Assembly: GCA_025924315.1 (NCBI GenBank)
Contig: JAICIO010000003.1
Location: 62,001-126,000, forward strand
From: Phycisphaerae bacterium
Lineage (GTDB): Bacteria; Planctomycetota; Phycisphaerae; Tepidisphaerales; Tepidisphaeraceae
Length of the DNA: 64,000 bases
Direction of reading: 5' to 3'
In this document: piece by piece, positions 52,447-61,212 of the stretch
Numbering within the stretch: the first letter of the stretch is position 1
How the letters are laid out: the number at the start of each line of letters is the position of its first letter
The notes under the pieces: model-generated
The model's input: the letters and a program-made list of their open reading frames with translations, nothing else
Database searches by the model: none
Told to the model about the DNA's origin: nothing
Translations under genes and position numbers: made by a program

Positions 52447-54642
52447 TCAACCCGCATTCGTGCCGGACCTTATCACGAGCGCGTGCAGCCCAGTGTCCTG
52501 ATACGCAATATTTGATTCGCTTAATCCGCGGGCGGCCGACAGAAACTTCCCACCGCCGGTCGCGATGATGTCCTGCTTCCAGCCGATGATATACATCCCC
52601 ACCGTGTCGAGCGTCTGGTTGTAGGCGAAGATCGCGGATGATGCGAGCGGTTGCGAGACGACGTCGCTGTAAAGCCCGACGTTTCCTTTGCTTGCAAAGA
52701 GCTCGTCCTCCCAATCAGCGCTTTCCACTGCTTTTGATGAGAGGCGCAAGTCGCCATGTGGGACGTCGTAATAGCTGATGAAGGTTGTGGACGTGTCGTT
52801 TCCGAGCGACACGAAATTCGCGCCGCCAGGGCTGGCGACGGTTTCAACCGCCCACTTGCCGCTCTTGGCGCGCGAGCCGTAGCGAACGTCGCCGGTGCTC
52901 GAATCGACGTAGGCAACGGTGAAATGATTCGACCACGGGTCGATCGCGAGTGAACAGCTGCGGCCGACATCGCCTTTGCTGTCGATCGTTCGCAATTGCC
53001 ACGCGGTACCATCGAAAATCGCGAACCGCAGATCGCCGAGGGTCTTGTCGTAATACGCGATCCCCGGCGCGCCTTGAGATGAGAATTGCAGGGACGCATA
53101 GAGCCCAACGGTGCCCGGGCTGTCAACGGTTTGCGTCCTCCATGACGTCCGGTTCGCCGTGGTGGCGTATTTCAGATCGCTGGTGTTTGCTGCGTAATAC
53201 GCAATCGCAGGAATGTTGTCGTTTCGCAGCGCAATCGAAACGTATTCGCCCGCATAGGGCGTCGAGTCCACCACAATGGTTGGCGACCAGATGCCCTGCG
53301 GATCGCGATATGCGTACTTAAGATCGTTGGCGATTGAATCGTAATACGCGAGATGCAGCCCCCCGGCGGAGTCTTCAACCATCGAGTTGTTCTCGCCGCC
53401 AATAAAATTGTCGGGTCTCGGATCGTTCACATTGCCGACTTGGAGCTCGCCCAACTCGATGGCGGAGTCGGTGCTCGAAGTTCCGCCGTAAAGCACGTTG
53501 CCATCGGCCGAGAGCGCCATCGCCGCGGAATCATTCAGGTCAATCCCGTTCGACGAATTGGTGTTGACGATGTTGCCCAATTCACCGCTCGCGTCGATCG
53601 CCGCGAGTTGCATACCGCGCCCGTCCCCGCGTCTGGGCCGGGCGAGTATCAGCACGCGCCCGTCTCCGAGCGCAGCGCTGTCAGTCGGAACACCGATTCC
53701 CGGCGTGCCGGTTGTGCGGTTAAATGAAACCGTTCCCGACGAAGAGAACTCTGCAATGGCGAGTTTCTTCGGGCGCGCGGCGAGAACAACCGAGCCATCC
53801 CTCTTCGTCGCGAACGTTGTGGGCAGCGCATACCATCCGTTTGTGGCGTACACCGCTCGCGCGATTCCGCCGCTGCCGTATGAGCTGTCCAGCGTGCCGT
53901 CGCTGTTGAATCGCGCCGAACCGAAGATGGTATCGCCGAAGATGCTGTCAACTTCTTCGCCGGTATTGTCGTCGGAAAACGGCGGAGACCAGACGAGCGA
54001 GCCTCCGCCAACGAGAATCTTTCCAGCCGACGTGACTGAAATTCCCACGACAGTTTCGGTCGCGTCGGGTTTGAAGATGCTGGTGGTGCCGAACGTGAAG
54101 TTCGCGACGCCCCCTGTGCCGAAGGCCAGATCGCCCGTGCCGTCCGCATTTCGCCGGTACACCCGCGGCGTCCCTTCGTACAGCATTTCCCCGCCCACGC
54201 CACCCGCGATCAGCAGCTTTCCGTCCGGTTGTATTGCGATTGAAGTTGGCTGAAACGATCGCGTTGAACAAACGCGCACGGTGCCGAAAGCAGCGTCCGG
54301 CACCCCCGCATGCGAAAAGCGCCGCAGCACGGTGTTCGGACCCGTCCGCATCAAGGCGTAAATCTGGCCCGATACGTTTTGGACGGTCCCAATGATGACG
54401 ACGTTCGAGAATGAGACAACGCCAGCAACGCCGAACGATGAATCCGGTGCGCCCGACGCGGTGTAACGCACGATCGCATTGTTCCCGGTGGCGAGGATCG
54501 TGCCGTCGGAAGCGACGCTGAGATCCGAGACAAGCGGTACACGCTGCTCCGGCGTCTGCACGCGGCCGTTCGTCCCGAACGTGGGATCCACCTGGCCAAA
54601 TGAAAGCAGACGGCGCTGCTCAAGCGGTTCGATAAGGTGCAT
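52447..54642 (-). CDS. secreted delta-60 repeat protein with beta-propeller-like repeats (paralogue 2)
   Basis: 731 residues from the ATG at 54642 (an in-frame TTG at 54660 would overlap the previous gene). The signature LEQRRLLSFGQ opens the protein. Delta-60 repeats cover about 15-380, with phrases such as YTASGAPDSSFGVAGVVSF. The C-terminal repeats (about 400-725) include LHLAYYDSIANDLKYAYRD and PGIAYYDKTLGDLRFAIFD, nearly the same as in its neighbours. The three genes evidently arose by tandem duplication. Confidence 0.83.
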   Translation of the reverse strand: MHLIEPLEQRRLLSFGQVDPTFGTNGRVQTPEQRVPLVSDLSVASDGTILATGNNAIVRYTASGAPDSSFGVAGVVSFSNVVIIGTVQNVSGQIYALMRTGPNTVLRRFSHAGVPDAAFGTVRVCSTRSFQPTSIAIQPDGKLLIAGGVGGEMLYEGTPRVYRRNADGTGDLAFGTGGVANFTFGTTSIFKPDATETVVGISVTSAGKILVGGGSLVWSPPFSDDNTGEEVDSIFGDTIFGSARFNSDGTLDSSYGSGGIARAVYATNGWYALPTTFATKRDGSVVLAARPKKLAIAEFSSSGTVSFNRTTGTPGIGVPTDSAALGDGRVLILARPRRGDGRGMQLAAIDASGELGNIVNTNSSNGIDLNDSAAMALSADGNVLYGGTSSTDSAIELGELQVGNVNDPRPDNFIGGENNSMVEDSAGGLHLAYYDSIANDLKYAYRDPQGIWSPTIVVDSTPYAGEYVSIALRNDNIPAIAYYAANTSDLKYATTANRTSWRTQTVDSPGTVGLYASLQFSSQGAPGIAYYDKTLGDLRFAIFDGTAWQLRTIDSKGDVGRSCSLAIDPWSNHFTVAYVDSSTGDVRYGSRAKSGKWAVETVASPGGANFVSLGNDTSTTFISYYDVPHGDLRLSSKAVESADWEDELFASKGNVGLYSDVVSQPLASSAIFAYNQTLDTVGMYIIGWKQDIIATGGGKFLSAARGLSESNIAYQDTGLHALVIRSGTNAG

Positions 54643-54656
54643 CTGTCGCTCGCGGC

Positions 54657-56864
54657 TCAATTCAACGGCGGACCCGATCGCACCTTCAGCGCGCCCAGTG
54701 TCGTGTCGTAGTACGCCAGATTCAGGTCATCCAACGCATGTGCGACGGATAGAAACTTTCCGCCGCCTGTTGCGATCGTCGTTTCCGAATTGTCGTAATA
54801 GTTGTACATGCTGACTTGGTTCAGCGTACGGTTATAGGCGAAGACTTCCGAAGTGTAGTTGTTCGTCACCTGCTTGTTGTACAAGCCGACCGCACCTTTG
54901 CTGGCGATCAATCGGCTGGACCACGTCGTGTCATAGTAGTACTTCGACGCCAAGCGGAGATCGCCGTTGTAGGCGTCGTAGTAGCTGATGTATGCGGTAG
55001 ACCAGTCGTAGGTAAGCGTCAGAAAATCGGCGCCTTTGGTCTTGGCGACCGTTTGAATCGCCCACGTTCCGCCCTTCTGATGCGAGGCGAAACGGATGTC
55101 GCCGGTCGTCGAATCGACATACGAAACCGTAAAATGATTCGAGAACGGATCGATCGCGAGCGAACTGCTGCGGCCGACGTCGTCGTTGCTTTCCACCGTT
55201 TCATATCCCCACGAGGTGCCACTGAAAATTGCGAAGCGCAAATCGCCGGTGGTCTTCTTGTAGTAAGTGATCGTCGGGTTGTCATTCGTCGTGAACTGAA
55301 GAGACGGATAGAGGCCAACGCTTCCCGCGCTCTCGATGGTTTGCGTCGTCCATGACGTACGATTCGTTGTACTGGCGTATTTTAAATCGCCGGTATTCCC
55401 GCAGAAGTAGGCAATGCCCGGAATGTTGTTGCTCTTGAGCGCGATGGACACGTATTGGCCGGAATACGGCGTAGAATCGACCACAACCGCCGGTGACCAA
55501 ATGCCCTGCGGATTTCGGTACGCGTACTTCAGATTATTCGCGACGATATCGTAATACGCCAGATGCAATCCGCCGTTTGAATCTTCGATCATCGCATTGT
55601 TTTCGGCACCGGTGAAGTTGTCCGGACGAGGGTCACCGGCGTTGCCTTTGTCGAGCTTGCCGACTTCGATCGACGTGCCCGCGGCCGCTGTTGCGCCGTA
55701 AAGAATCTTTCCATCGGATGCCACCGCCAGCGCCGCGGTGTTGTACGTCGCAACGCCATCGGAAGAATTGGTCCAGACGATGTTCCCGATGGCTCCGGTT
55801 CCATCGATCGCCGCCATTTGAAGCCCGCGCCCATCGTTGCCGCTCATCGGGCTGGCGAGAAACACCACGCGTCCATCGGCGAGCGCCACGCTGTCGACCG
55901 GCCCTCCAAAACCGAGAGCATCTGGCTTGGTGTCGAATACGACCGCGCCGCTCGGGGAAAACTGGGCGACGGTGAATCGATCGGTATAAGCGGAAACGAC
56001 CACCGAGCCATCCGATTTCATGGCGAATGTCCCGGGCAGACCATACGACCCGCCGCTCGCATAAACGCTGCGCGCAATTCCACCTGTGCCGTACGTGCTG
56101 TCGAGTGCGCCGCCGCTGGTGAGGCGCACAGATGCGAACGCTGTATCCCCGTATGCGGCATCGATGAACTCACCGGTGTCCGGATCGGTAAACGATGGAG
56201 CCCATGCGAGCGAGCCTCCGCCAACGAGAATCTTTCCTCCCGATGTCACGGCGATACCCGTGACGACGTCCTTCGCGACCGGAGTCAGGACATTCACGGC
56301 GCCGAGGGTGAAGTCGACCGTTCCCCCGCTGCCGAAGGTGGAATCGCCTGTGCCATCGGCGTTGCGCCGATACACGCGAGAGGTTGCGCCGTCTCCACCG
56401 TTGGTGCGCACGGTCCCGGCGATCAGCAGCTTTCCATCTGCCTGAATCGCGAGCGATGACGGCGAGAACGTGCGGCTCGCAGAGACGAGCACCGTTCCGC
56501 CCGTCCCGAATGTCGAATCCAGCACGCCGGCGGTCGTGTAGCGCAGAAGAACGGTGCCCGCACTCGCATTCACGAGCGCATAAATCTGTCCCGATGTGTT
56601 TTGTACGACGCCTTTGAGCACAACCCCCGAGATCGAGACGACCCCGGCGGTGCCGAACGTGGAATCGGCCACGCCGGTCGAGCTGTAGCGGACGATCCCG
56701 TTGTTTCCCGCGGCCAGGATCTTTCCGCCGGCGACGACCTGCAGGTCAGACACGAGCGGCGTGTTCTGCTCCGTCGTCTGCACGCGTCCACCGGTGCCGA
56801 ATGTTGTGTCCAGCTGGCCAAACGACATCAAGCGACGCGATTCGAGCGATTCGACTTTGAACAT
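54657..56864 (-). CDS. secreted delta-60 repeat protein with beta-propeller-like repeats (paralogue 3)
   Basis: 735 residues from the ATG at 56864. It starts MFKVESLESRRLMSFGQLD. Delta-60 repeats (about 14-380) contain YSSTGVADSTFGTAGVVSI and similar. C-terminal repeats (about 400-730) read LHLAYYDIVANNLKYAYRN, PTITYYKKTTGDLRFAIFS and close with LNLAYYDTTLGALKVR. It is the first gene of the tandem set, and its stop overlaps the alternative start of paralogue 2. No signal peptide of the classical kind precedes the LESRRL segment. Confidence 0.84.
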   Translation of the reverse strand: MFKVESLESRRLMSFGQLDTTFGTGGRVQTTEQNTPLVSDLQVVAGGKILAAGNNGIVRYSSTGVADSTFGTAGVVSISGVVLKGVVQNTSGQIYALVNASAGTVLLRYTTAGVLDSTFGTGGTVLVSASRTFSPSSLAIQADGKLLIAGTVRTNGGDGATSRVYRRNADGTGDSTFGSGGTVDFTLGAVNVLTPVAKDVVTGIAVTSGGKILVGGGSLAWAPSFTDPDTGEFIDAAYGDTAFASVRLTSGGALDSTYGTGGIARSVYASGGSYGLPGTFAMKSDGSVVVSAYTDRFTVAQFSPSGAVVFDTKPDALGFGGPVDSVALADGRVVFLASPMSGNDGRGLQMAAIDGTGAIGNIVWTNSSDGVATYNTAALAVASDGKILYGATAAAGTSIEVGKLDKGNAGDPRPDNFTGAENNAMIEDSNGGLHLAYYDIVANNLKYAYRNPQGIWSPAVVVDSTPYSGQYVSIALKSNNIPGIAYFCGNTGDLKYASTTNRTSWTTQTIESAGSVGLYPSLQFTTNDNPTITYYKKTTGDLRFAIFSGTSWGYETVESNDDVGRSSSLAIDPFSNHFTVSYVDSTTGDIRFASHQKGGTWAIQTVAKTKGADFLTLTYDWSTAYISYYDAYNGDLRLASKYYYDTTWSSRLIASKGAVGLYNKQVTNNYTSEVFAYNRTLNQVSMYNYYDNSETTIATGGGKFLSVAHALDDLNLAYYDTTLGALKVRSGPPLN

Positions 56865-56906
56865 GGTTCCCCAAAGTGTGTGGTTCTTCAGCCCGTTACT
56901 TGCAAA

Positions 56907-58535
56907 TCAACTATTTCGATAACGATCGATCGCCTGAAGCAGATGGTAGTCGCCAAAGATGAGCGACGTGTCGTCGCCGATGTTTTTCGGAACGACCTGC
57001 GCGCCGTGCGTAATGATCCCGCGGCTGGCGGTGCCTTCAGTGAGATAGTTCGTGCTGAGCAGCGACGAGAGAATCTTCTCTGCGCCCGCGCGATACGTGG
57101 CGGAGTTCGTCGGGTCGCTTGTCTTGAGGACGTTGGAGAGATCGAGCATGCCAGACGCCGCGATCGCCGCCGCGGAGCTGTCGCGATAGGCGTTGGGAAT
57201 CTTCGGATCGTCGAAATCCCAATACGGCACGCCGTCGCTCGGAATGTGCGCGAGCCACCAGTCCGTTACCTTCTTCGCGGTGGTGAGAAACTCCGTCTTC
57301 CCCGTCTCGCGATAGAGCATGGGAAAATCCAGAATCGCCCAAGACTCCCCGCGCGACCACGTGCTCGTGTTGCTGTAGCCCTGGTACGTTTCGGCGCTGA
57401 TGAAGTCGCCGGTGGCAGAATCGAAATACCCGCGCTGGATCGTCGTGCCGTCGGAGCGAACGAGATGGTTCATCACGTTTTCCGCATGACGAACGGCGCG
57501 GTTGTAATACGTCTGATTCCCCGTCTGCTTCGCCGCCCAGAACATCAGTTCCAGGTCGGCGGTCTGATCCATCAGCACGCCGAAGTTCGCCTTTGGATTT
57601 CCACTTGTGCTGGTGATGCCGACGGTTCGAAACGCGCCGACCGTCTCATTCCACTGCGCGTTCTTGGACACCGCCGCCGCGAGCAGCACGTTCTTCGCGT
57701 TCACATCGCCCGTCGCGTTGTAGAGCGGCAGAAACGTGTCCATCAATCGCGACGCGTGATCGCCGGGCTGGCTGCTCTCGCCCGACAGTGGGCTGGTCCA
57801 CATCGTCGCTTTGTCTTTCCAATAACTGTTGTTGCCGGTCAGCGCATACATCTCCCACAGATTTCCGCCGAAATATCCGCTGGTCCAATCGTCGGCGTTC
57901 ACCGTCACCCACGTCCCATCCTTATTGCTGCGCAGCGGGAACTGCGTGGTGTTCTTTCCGAAATCCGAAAGCGATCGCGCGAGTTGATCCTGCGCGAACG
58001 CGATGCCGTGATCGATCTGCGTGAGCACCGTCGGATCGGCCGCGTAAATCGCGGTCGAAGGAATCGTCGCCTTCGCCCGCGTGGCGGTCTGCCACTTCAG
58101 CGAGACATTCGCGCTGCCGGTGTTGTCGAAGTATTCCAGGAGCAGGTCGTATCGCTTCCCCGCGGTCAGCGCGATCGAGCCCTTGTCCGTCTGCGTCGGA
58201 TGCGACTTCCAGTCGTTGATGATCAGCTGGTGGTTGATCCACAGCCGCGCGCCGTCGTCGCTCGTCACGTAGAACGTGAAGGTCTCCGACGTCGGCGCTT
58301 TGAGCCGCCCCGTCCATCGCGCGGAGAACGTGTCCGCATCGATCTTCGCCGCGTCGGGTGAACCGGTGCCCCAGTCGAAGTTCACGACCTTATCGATCCG
58401 CCAGACGCTTTTGCCGCTGAAGTTGGTGTTGTTGTAATAAGCCCCGAGGAATCCCGGCGCCGGATCAGTCGCCAGAAAAGTGCGGTTCTCCAATGCCTCG
58501 ATCATGCACGCGCGCAGCGACGACGTCTTCCCCAT
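56907..58535 (-). CDS. PA14 domain fused to GH88-type unsaturated glucuronyl hydrolase
   Basis: 542 residues from the ATG at 58535, which has AAGGA upstream (a GTG at 58556 is in frame). The N-terminus has the secreted-protein motif MIEALENRTFLA. A PA14 domain (about 25-165) shows FLGAYYNNTNFSGKSV and YVTSDDGARLWINHQLI. The GH88-like (alpha/alpha)6 domain (about 170-540) has DDWTSGYFGGNLWEMYALTG, MDQTADLELMFWAAK, TSTWSRGESWAILDFPMLYR and DTSLIFGDYHLLQAI, including the expected catalytic aspartates. It cleaves unsaturated uronic residues left by polysaccharide lyases, outside the cell. It neighbours the delta-60 cluster. Confidence 0.9.
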   Translation of the reverse strand: MGKTSSLRACMIEALENRTFLATDPAPGFLGAYYNNTNFSGKSVWRIDKVVNFDWGTGSPDAAKIDADTFSARWTGRLKAPTSETFTFYVTSDDGARLWINHQLIINDWKSHPTQTDKGSIALTAGKRYDLLLEYFDNTGSANVSLKWQTATRAKATIPSTAIYAADPTVLTQIDHGIAFAQDQLARSLSDFGKNTTQFPLRSNKDGTWVTVNADDWTSGYFGGNLWEMYALTGNNSYWKDKATMWTSPLSGESSQPGDHASRLMDTFLPLYNATGDVNAKNVLLAAAVSKNAQWNETVGAFRTVGITSTSGNPKANFGVLMDQTADLELMFWAAKQTGNQTYYNRAVRHAENVMNHLVRSDGTTIQRGYFDSATGDFISAETYQGYSNTSTWSRGESWAILDFPMLYRETGKTEFLTTAKKVTDWWLAHIPSDGVPYWDFDDPKIPNAYRDSSAAAIAASGMLDLSNVLKTSDPTNSATYRAGAEKILSSLLSTNYLTEGTASRGIITHGAQVVPKNIGDDTSLIFGDYHLLQAIDRYRNS

Positions 58536-58689
58536 AAACCATCCTTGAGTTGTCACAACTGATTGCCCGGCCCCGAACCCTTATCGGCGATACGTTACAC
58601 AAGAGCGTCACCGATTCCAAAAGATTTCGCAATCGTTGCCTGAATTCCCGGTTCGGTTACTGTCATTGCTGAATTGCCGTGAGGTGGAC

Positions 58690-61125
58690 ATGCCCCGAGT
58701 CGTTCGAATCGTCATACTCTCTGTCGCGATTTGTGTGGTCTGTACCACAGTTCGCGCGGCTGACATTTACCTTCGCGCGCGCGTCATCGAACCGACCCTC
58801 ACCCAGAGCACCAAGGGCCAGAAGCTCGCGATCGGTGGGCATCCGCATGAAGATCCCTGGACTTTTCCCCTAAAAACGACGGCCGCGAGCAACGAGTGGA
58901 GCGAGTGGGTGAACCTGTCTGACTGGAAATGGCATGGCCGGATGAACCGCGCGGGCGGAATTGCAGAATGGCCATCGGTGATGATCACACTCGAACCCGC
59001 ATCCAAGACGGGGGTCGCGATGGAAGTCGAGCTTGGCGACGCACCAACGGACGCCGGCGTCGTCCTCAAGTTCACCGAGCGCAGCGAATCATCCGTAATC
59101 GGCTTCCTCGTCCCCAATCCTCTCCGCGAGCACAAAGACGAATTCGAAACGGGCTCGCAGATGTGCGAGCGACAGCTCAAGTGGGCAAAAGAAGCAACCG
59201 GCGATAAGCCGATCGTGCTGAAGCAGTTTCAATTCATCAGCGCGCTCTGGGGGCCATACGACCCGGCGCTGGCGCGAATCAATTACGCGACATTGATGCA
59301 GCTCGGCTTCAACACCTTCGGCGCCGACGCCAAATTCCTCCGCGAGCACGGCCTTCGTTCGTATCAGACGCTTTGGCTCTATGGCAACGAACCGGAAGTC
59401 AGCGATCGCGAGTGGAAGAAGCAGTCCGATGCACTCGAGGCGAACACGGACCCATGGCTCCTGCACGAAGGCACTTCGCACTGGGTGCTCGGCGACGAGG
59501 TGTCGGCCATCGATCCGAACGTCGCGAAGGACAACAAGGCAACGACGTGGTTCCGCGAGTATCTGCGGGCACATCACGTCAAAGACAGCGATCTTCCCAA
59601 GCCGATCGATCAGATTGAGTATCCGAAGGGCCTGGGTGCCCTTAAGTCATTGCCGCGCGATGCGGATCTTCCGACTCGGCGGATGTGGTATTACGCCGCC
59701 AAGTTTGCTCAGTCGTGGTCGGCCGACCAGCTCCGGCATCAGACGGATCTCGTGCACCAGACGTTTCCCGGTTCGAAAACCGAAACGCTTCCCACGGATC
59801 ATGGGTTCCTGAACGCGTGGGGTCCGCCGACGATTGGCATGAGCTATCGGCTGCTTGATCTGTTCGACGTCGGTCAGAAGCGCGCGGTCGACCAGCTCTC
59901 GGCCGAGGATTGGATCGGCTTGAACCACATGTACGGCCCGGATTACACGTGGACCGGCGCGCAGACGACCGAATATTACAACTCGATCTGCAGCAGCGCA
60001 ATCGCCGGTCACGACATGCATCTGCGCGCGCTTATCACCGTGAGTGATGACGATTATCTGCGCCTCAAGTGCTACTCCGATATCGCGCAGGGGACGAAAT
60101 CGTTCTTCTTCTGGACCTTCGGCCCGACGTACATCGGCACCGAGAACTACTGGTCAGATTTGCGGAGCGAATACGACGGCATCGCGAAGATCGGCCGGGC
60201 CCTGGAGAAATGCGAGGACGTCATCTGCGCCGCCAAACCTGTGCGCGATCCGGTGGCGATTGCGTATTGCGTGAGCCACGATTTGTGGCACACGGAGAAC
60301 CCGGCGGCGTTCGTGGAAAAACGACTCGTTTGGCATGCATTGCGACACGAGCAGATTCAACCAGATTGGCTGCGCGAAGAAGATCTGGCGAGCGGACGAT
60401 TGAAGGATTTCAAAGTCCTCTACCTGACCGACTGGTGCGTGAGCCGCGATGCGTCGGCGGCGATCGATCAGTGGGTGAAAGACGGCGGCGTGCTGTACAT
60501 GAGCGCCGGTGCCGCGACGCGCGACGAATTCTACGAGCCGTATCTGCCCGGATTTGCCAAAGCGGTCTGGCCGGACGACGCGACAAAACAGTTCGTCGTC
60601 GAGGAAGGTCACACGTACAACGAACGCACCGATCTACCGAAGATCAAGCCGATGGCGACGATTGACGGGATGCCTGTCATCGGCTGCCGAATGCCGCTGC
60701 GCGATGGCTCCTCGCGAGCGATGATCGAAGTGCCCTACGGCCAGGGAAAAATCTTCGCCGCGAGCTTCCTTCCCGGTCTCGCCTACGGCCAAGGCGCCAA
60801 CTTCGTGCCCGCGGAGCTGAAAGAGAAGTGGCCCGAAGCCCCGCGCAAGCTCATCGCGCGGCCGCTCGACGTGATGCGATCGATGCAACAGGTGAAAGCG
60901 AACGTGCCCGTCGTCGAAGCAAGCTTAATCAGCGGACCCAAAGGCTCCGCGGTGGTGCTCGCGAATTACACCTATCAGACGGTCGACAACCTCGTACTCG
61001 ATGTCCATCGCGACTTCAAAACCGCGACGAGCGTTGAAGGGGTACCGGTGAAACTTGAAAAGACCGCTAGCGGCGTTCGTCTCGAATTGCCCCTCAAGTG
61101 GACGGACATCGTGGTTTTGAAGTGA
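58690..61125 (+). CDS. secreted GH42-like glycoside hydrolase (predicted)
   Basis: 811 residues from the ATG at 58690, with GAGG upstream and a signal peptide (VVRIVILSVAICVVCTTVRAA). The N-terminal beta domain (about 20-135) is followed by a TIM-barrel-like region with WGPYDPALARINYATLMQLGFNTFG. A glutamine-amidotransferase-like domain (about 560-730) follows, with VLYLTDWCVSRDASAAIDQW, GGVLYMSAGAATRDEF and VPYGQGKIFAASFLPG, as in the trimerisation part of GH42 beta-galactosidases. A C-terminal beta domain ends it. The exact family and catalytic acids are not certain. Confidence 0.62.
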   Translation: MPRVVRIVILSVAICVVCTTVRAADIYLRARVIEPTLTQSTKGQKLAIGGHPHEDPWTFPLKTTAASNEWSEWVNLSDWKWHGRMNRAGGIAEWPSVMITLEPASKTGVAMEVELGDAPTDAGVVLKFTERSESSVIGFLVPNPLREHKDEFETGSQMCERQLKWAKEATGDKPIVLKQFQFISALWGPYDPALARINYATLMQLGFNTFGADAKFLREHGLRSYQTLWLYGNEPEVSDREWKKQSDALEANTDPWLLHEGTSHWVLGDEVSAIDPNVAKDNKATTWFREYLRAHHVKDSDLPKPIDQIEYPKGLGALKSLPRDADLPTRRMWYYAAKFAQSWSADQLRHQTDLVHQTFPGSKTETLPTDHGFLNAWGPPTIGMSYRLLDLFDVGQKRAVDQLSAEDWIGLNHMYGPDYTWTGAQTTEYYNSICSSAIAGHDMHLRALITVSDDDYLRLKCYSDIAQGTKSFFFWTFGPTYIGTENYWSDLRSEYDGIAKIGRALEKCEDVICAAKPVRDPVAIAYCVSHDLWHTENPAAFVEKRLVWHALRHEQIQPDWLREEDLASGRLKDFKVLYLTDWCVSRDASAAIDQWVKDGGVLYMSAGAATRDEFYEPYLPGFAKAVWPDDATKQFVVEEGHTYNERTDLPKIKPMATIDGMPVIGCRMPLRDGSSRAMIEVPYGQGKIFAASFLPGLAYGQGANFVPAELKEKWPEAPRKLIARPLDVMRSMQQVKANVPVVEASLISGPKGSAVVLANYTYQTVDNLVLDVHRDFKTATSVEGVPVKLEKTASGVRLELPLKWTDIVVLK

Positions 61126-61134
61126 TCGGCATTC

Positions 61135-61211
61135 GTAGGGTCCGCTTCAGCGGACCGGTTATTTGCCTTTTTCGAAATTAAGAGTAACCGGTCCGCTGAA
61201 GCGGACCCTAC
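61135..61211. repeat. GTAG-type REP pair, GGTCCGC stem subfamily
   Basis: Outer arms GTAGGGTCCGC...GCGGACCCTAC, each a GTAG foot plus GGTCCGC-TTCA-GCGGACC, as at 40787. The spacer is TTTGCCTTTTTCGAAATTAA-like and contains a central TTCGAA. It ends one base before the pyrC stop codon. Confidence 0.9.
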
Positions 61212-61212
61212 A

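Noticed and set aside
56601-58361. Plus-strand open frame of 586 codons opposite the PA14-GH88 gene
   Set aside because: Arg/Val-rich sequence without motifs, opposite clear PA14 and GH88 blocks.
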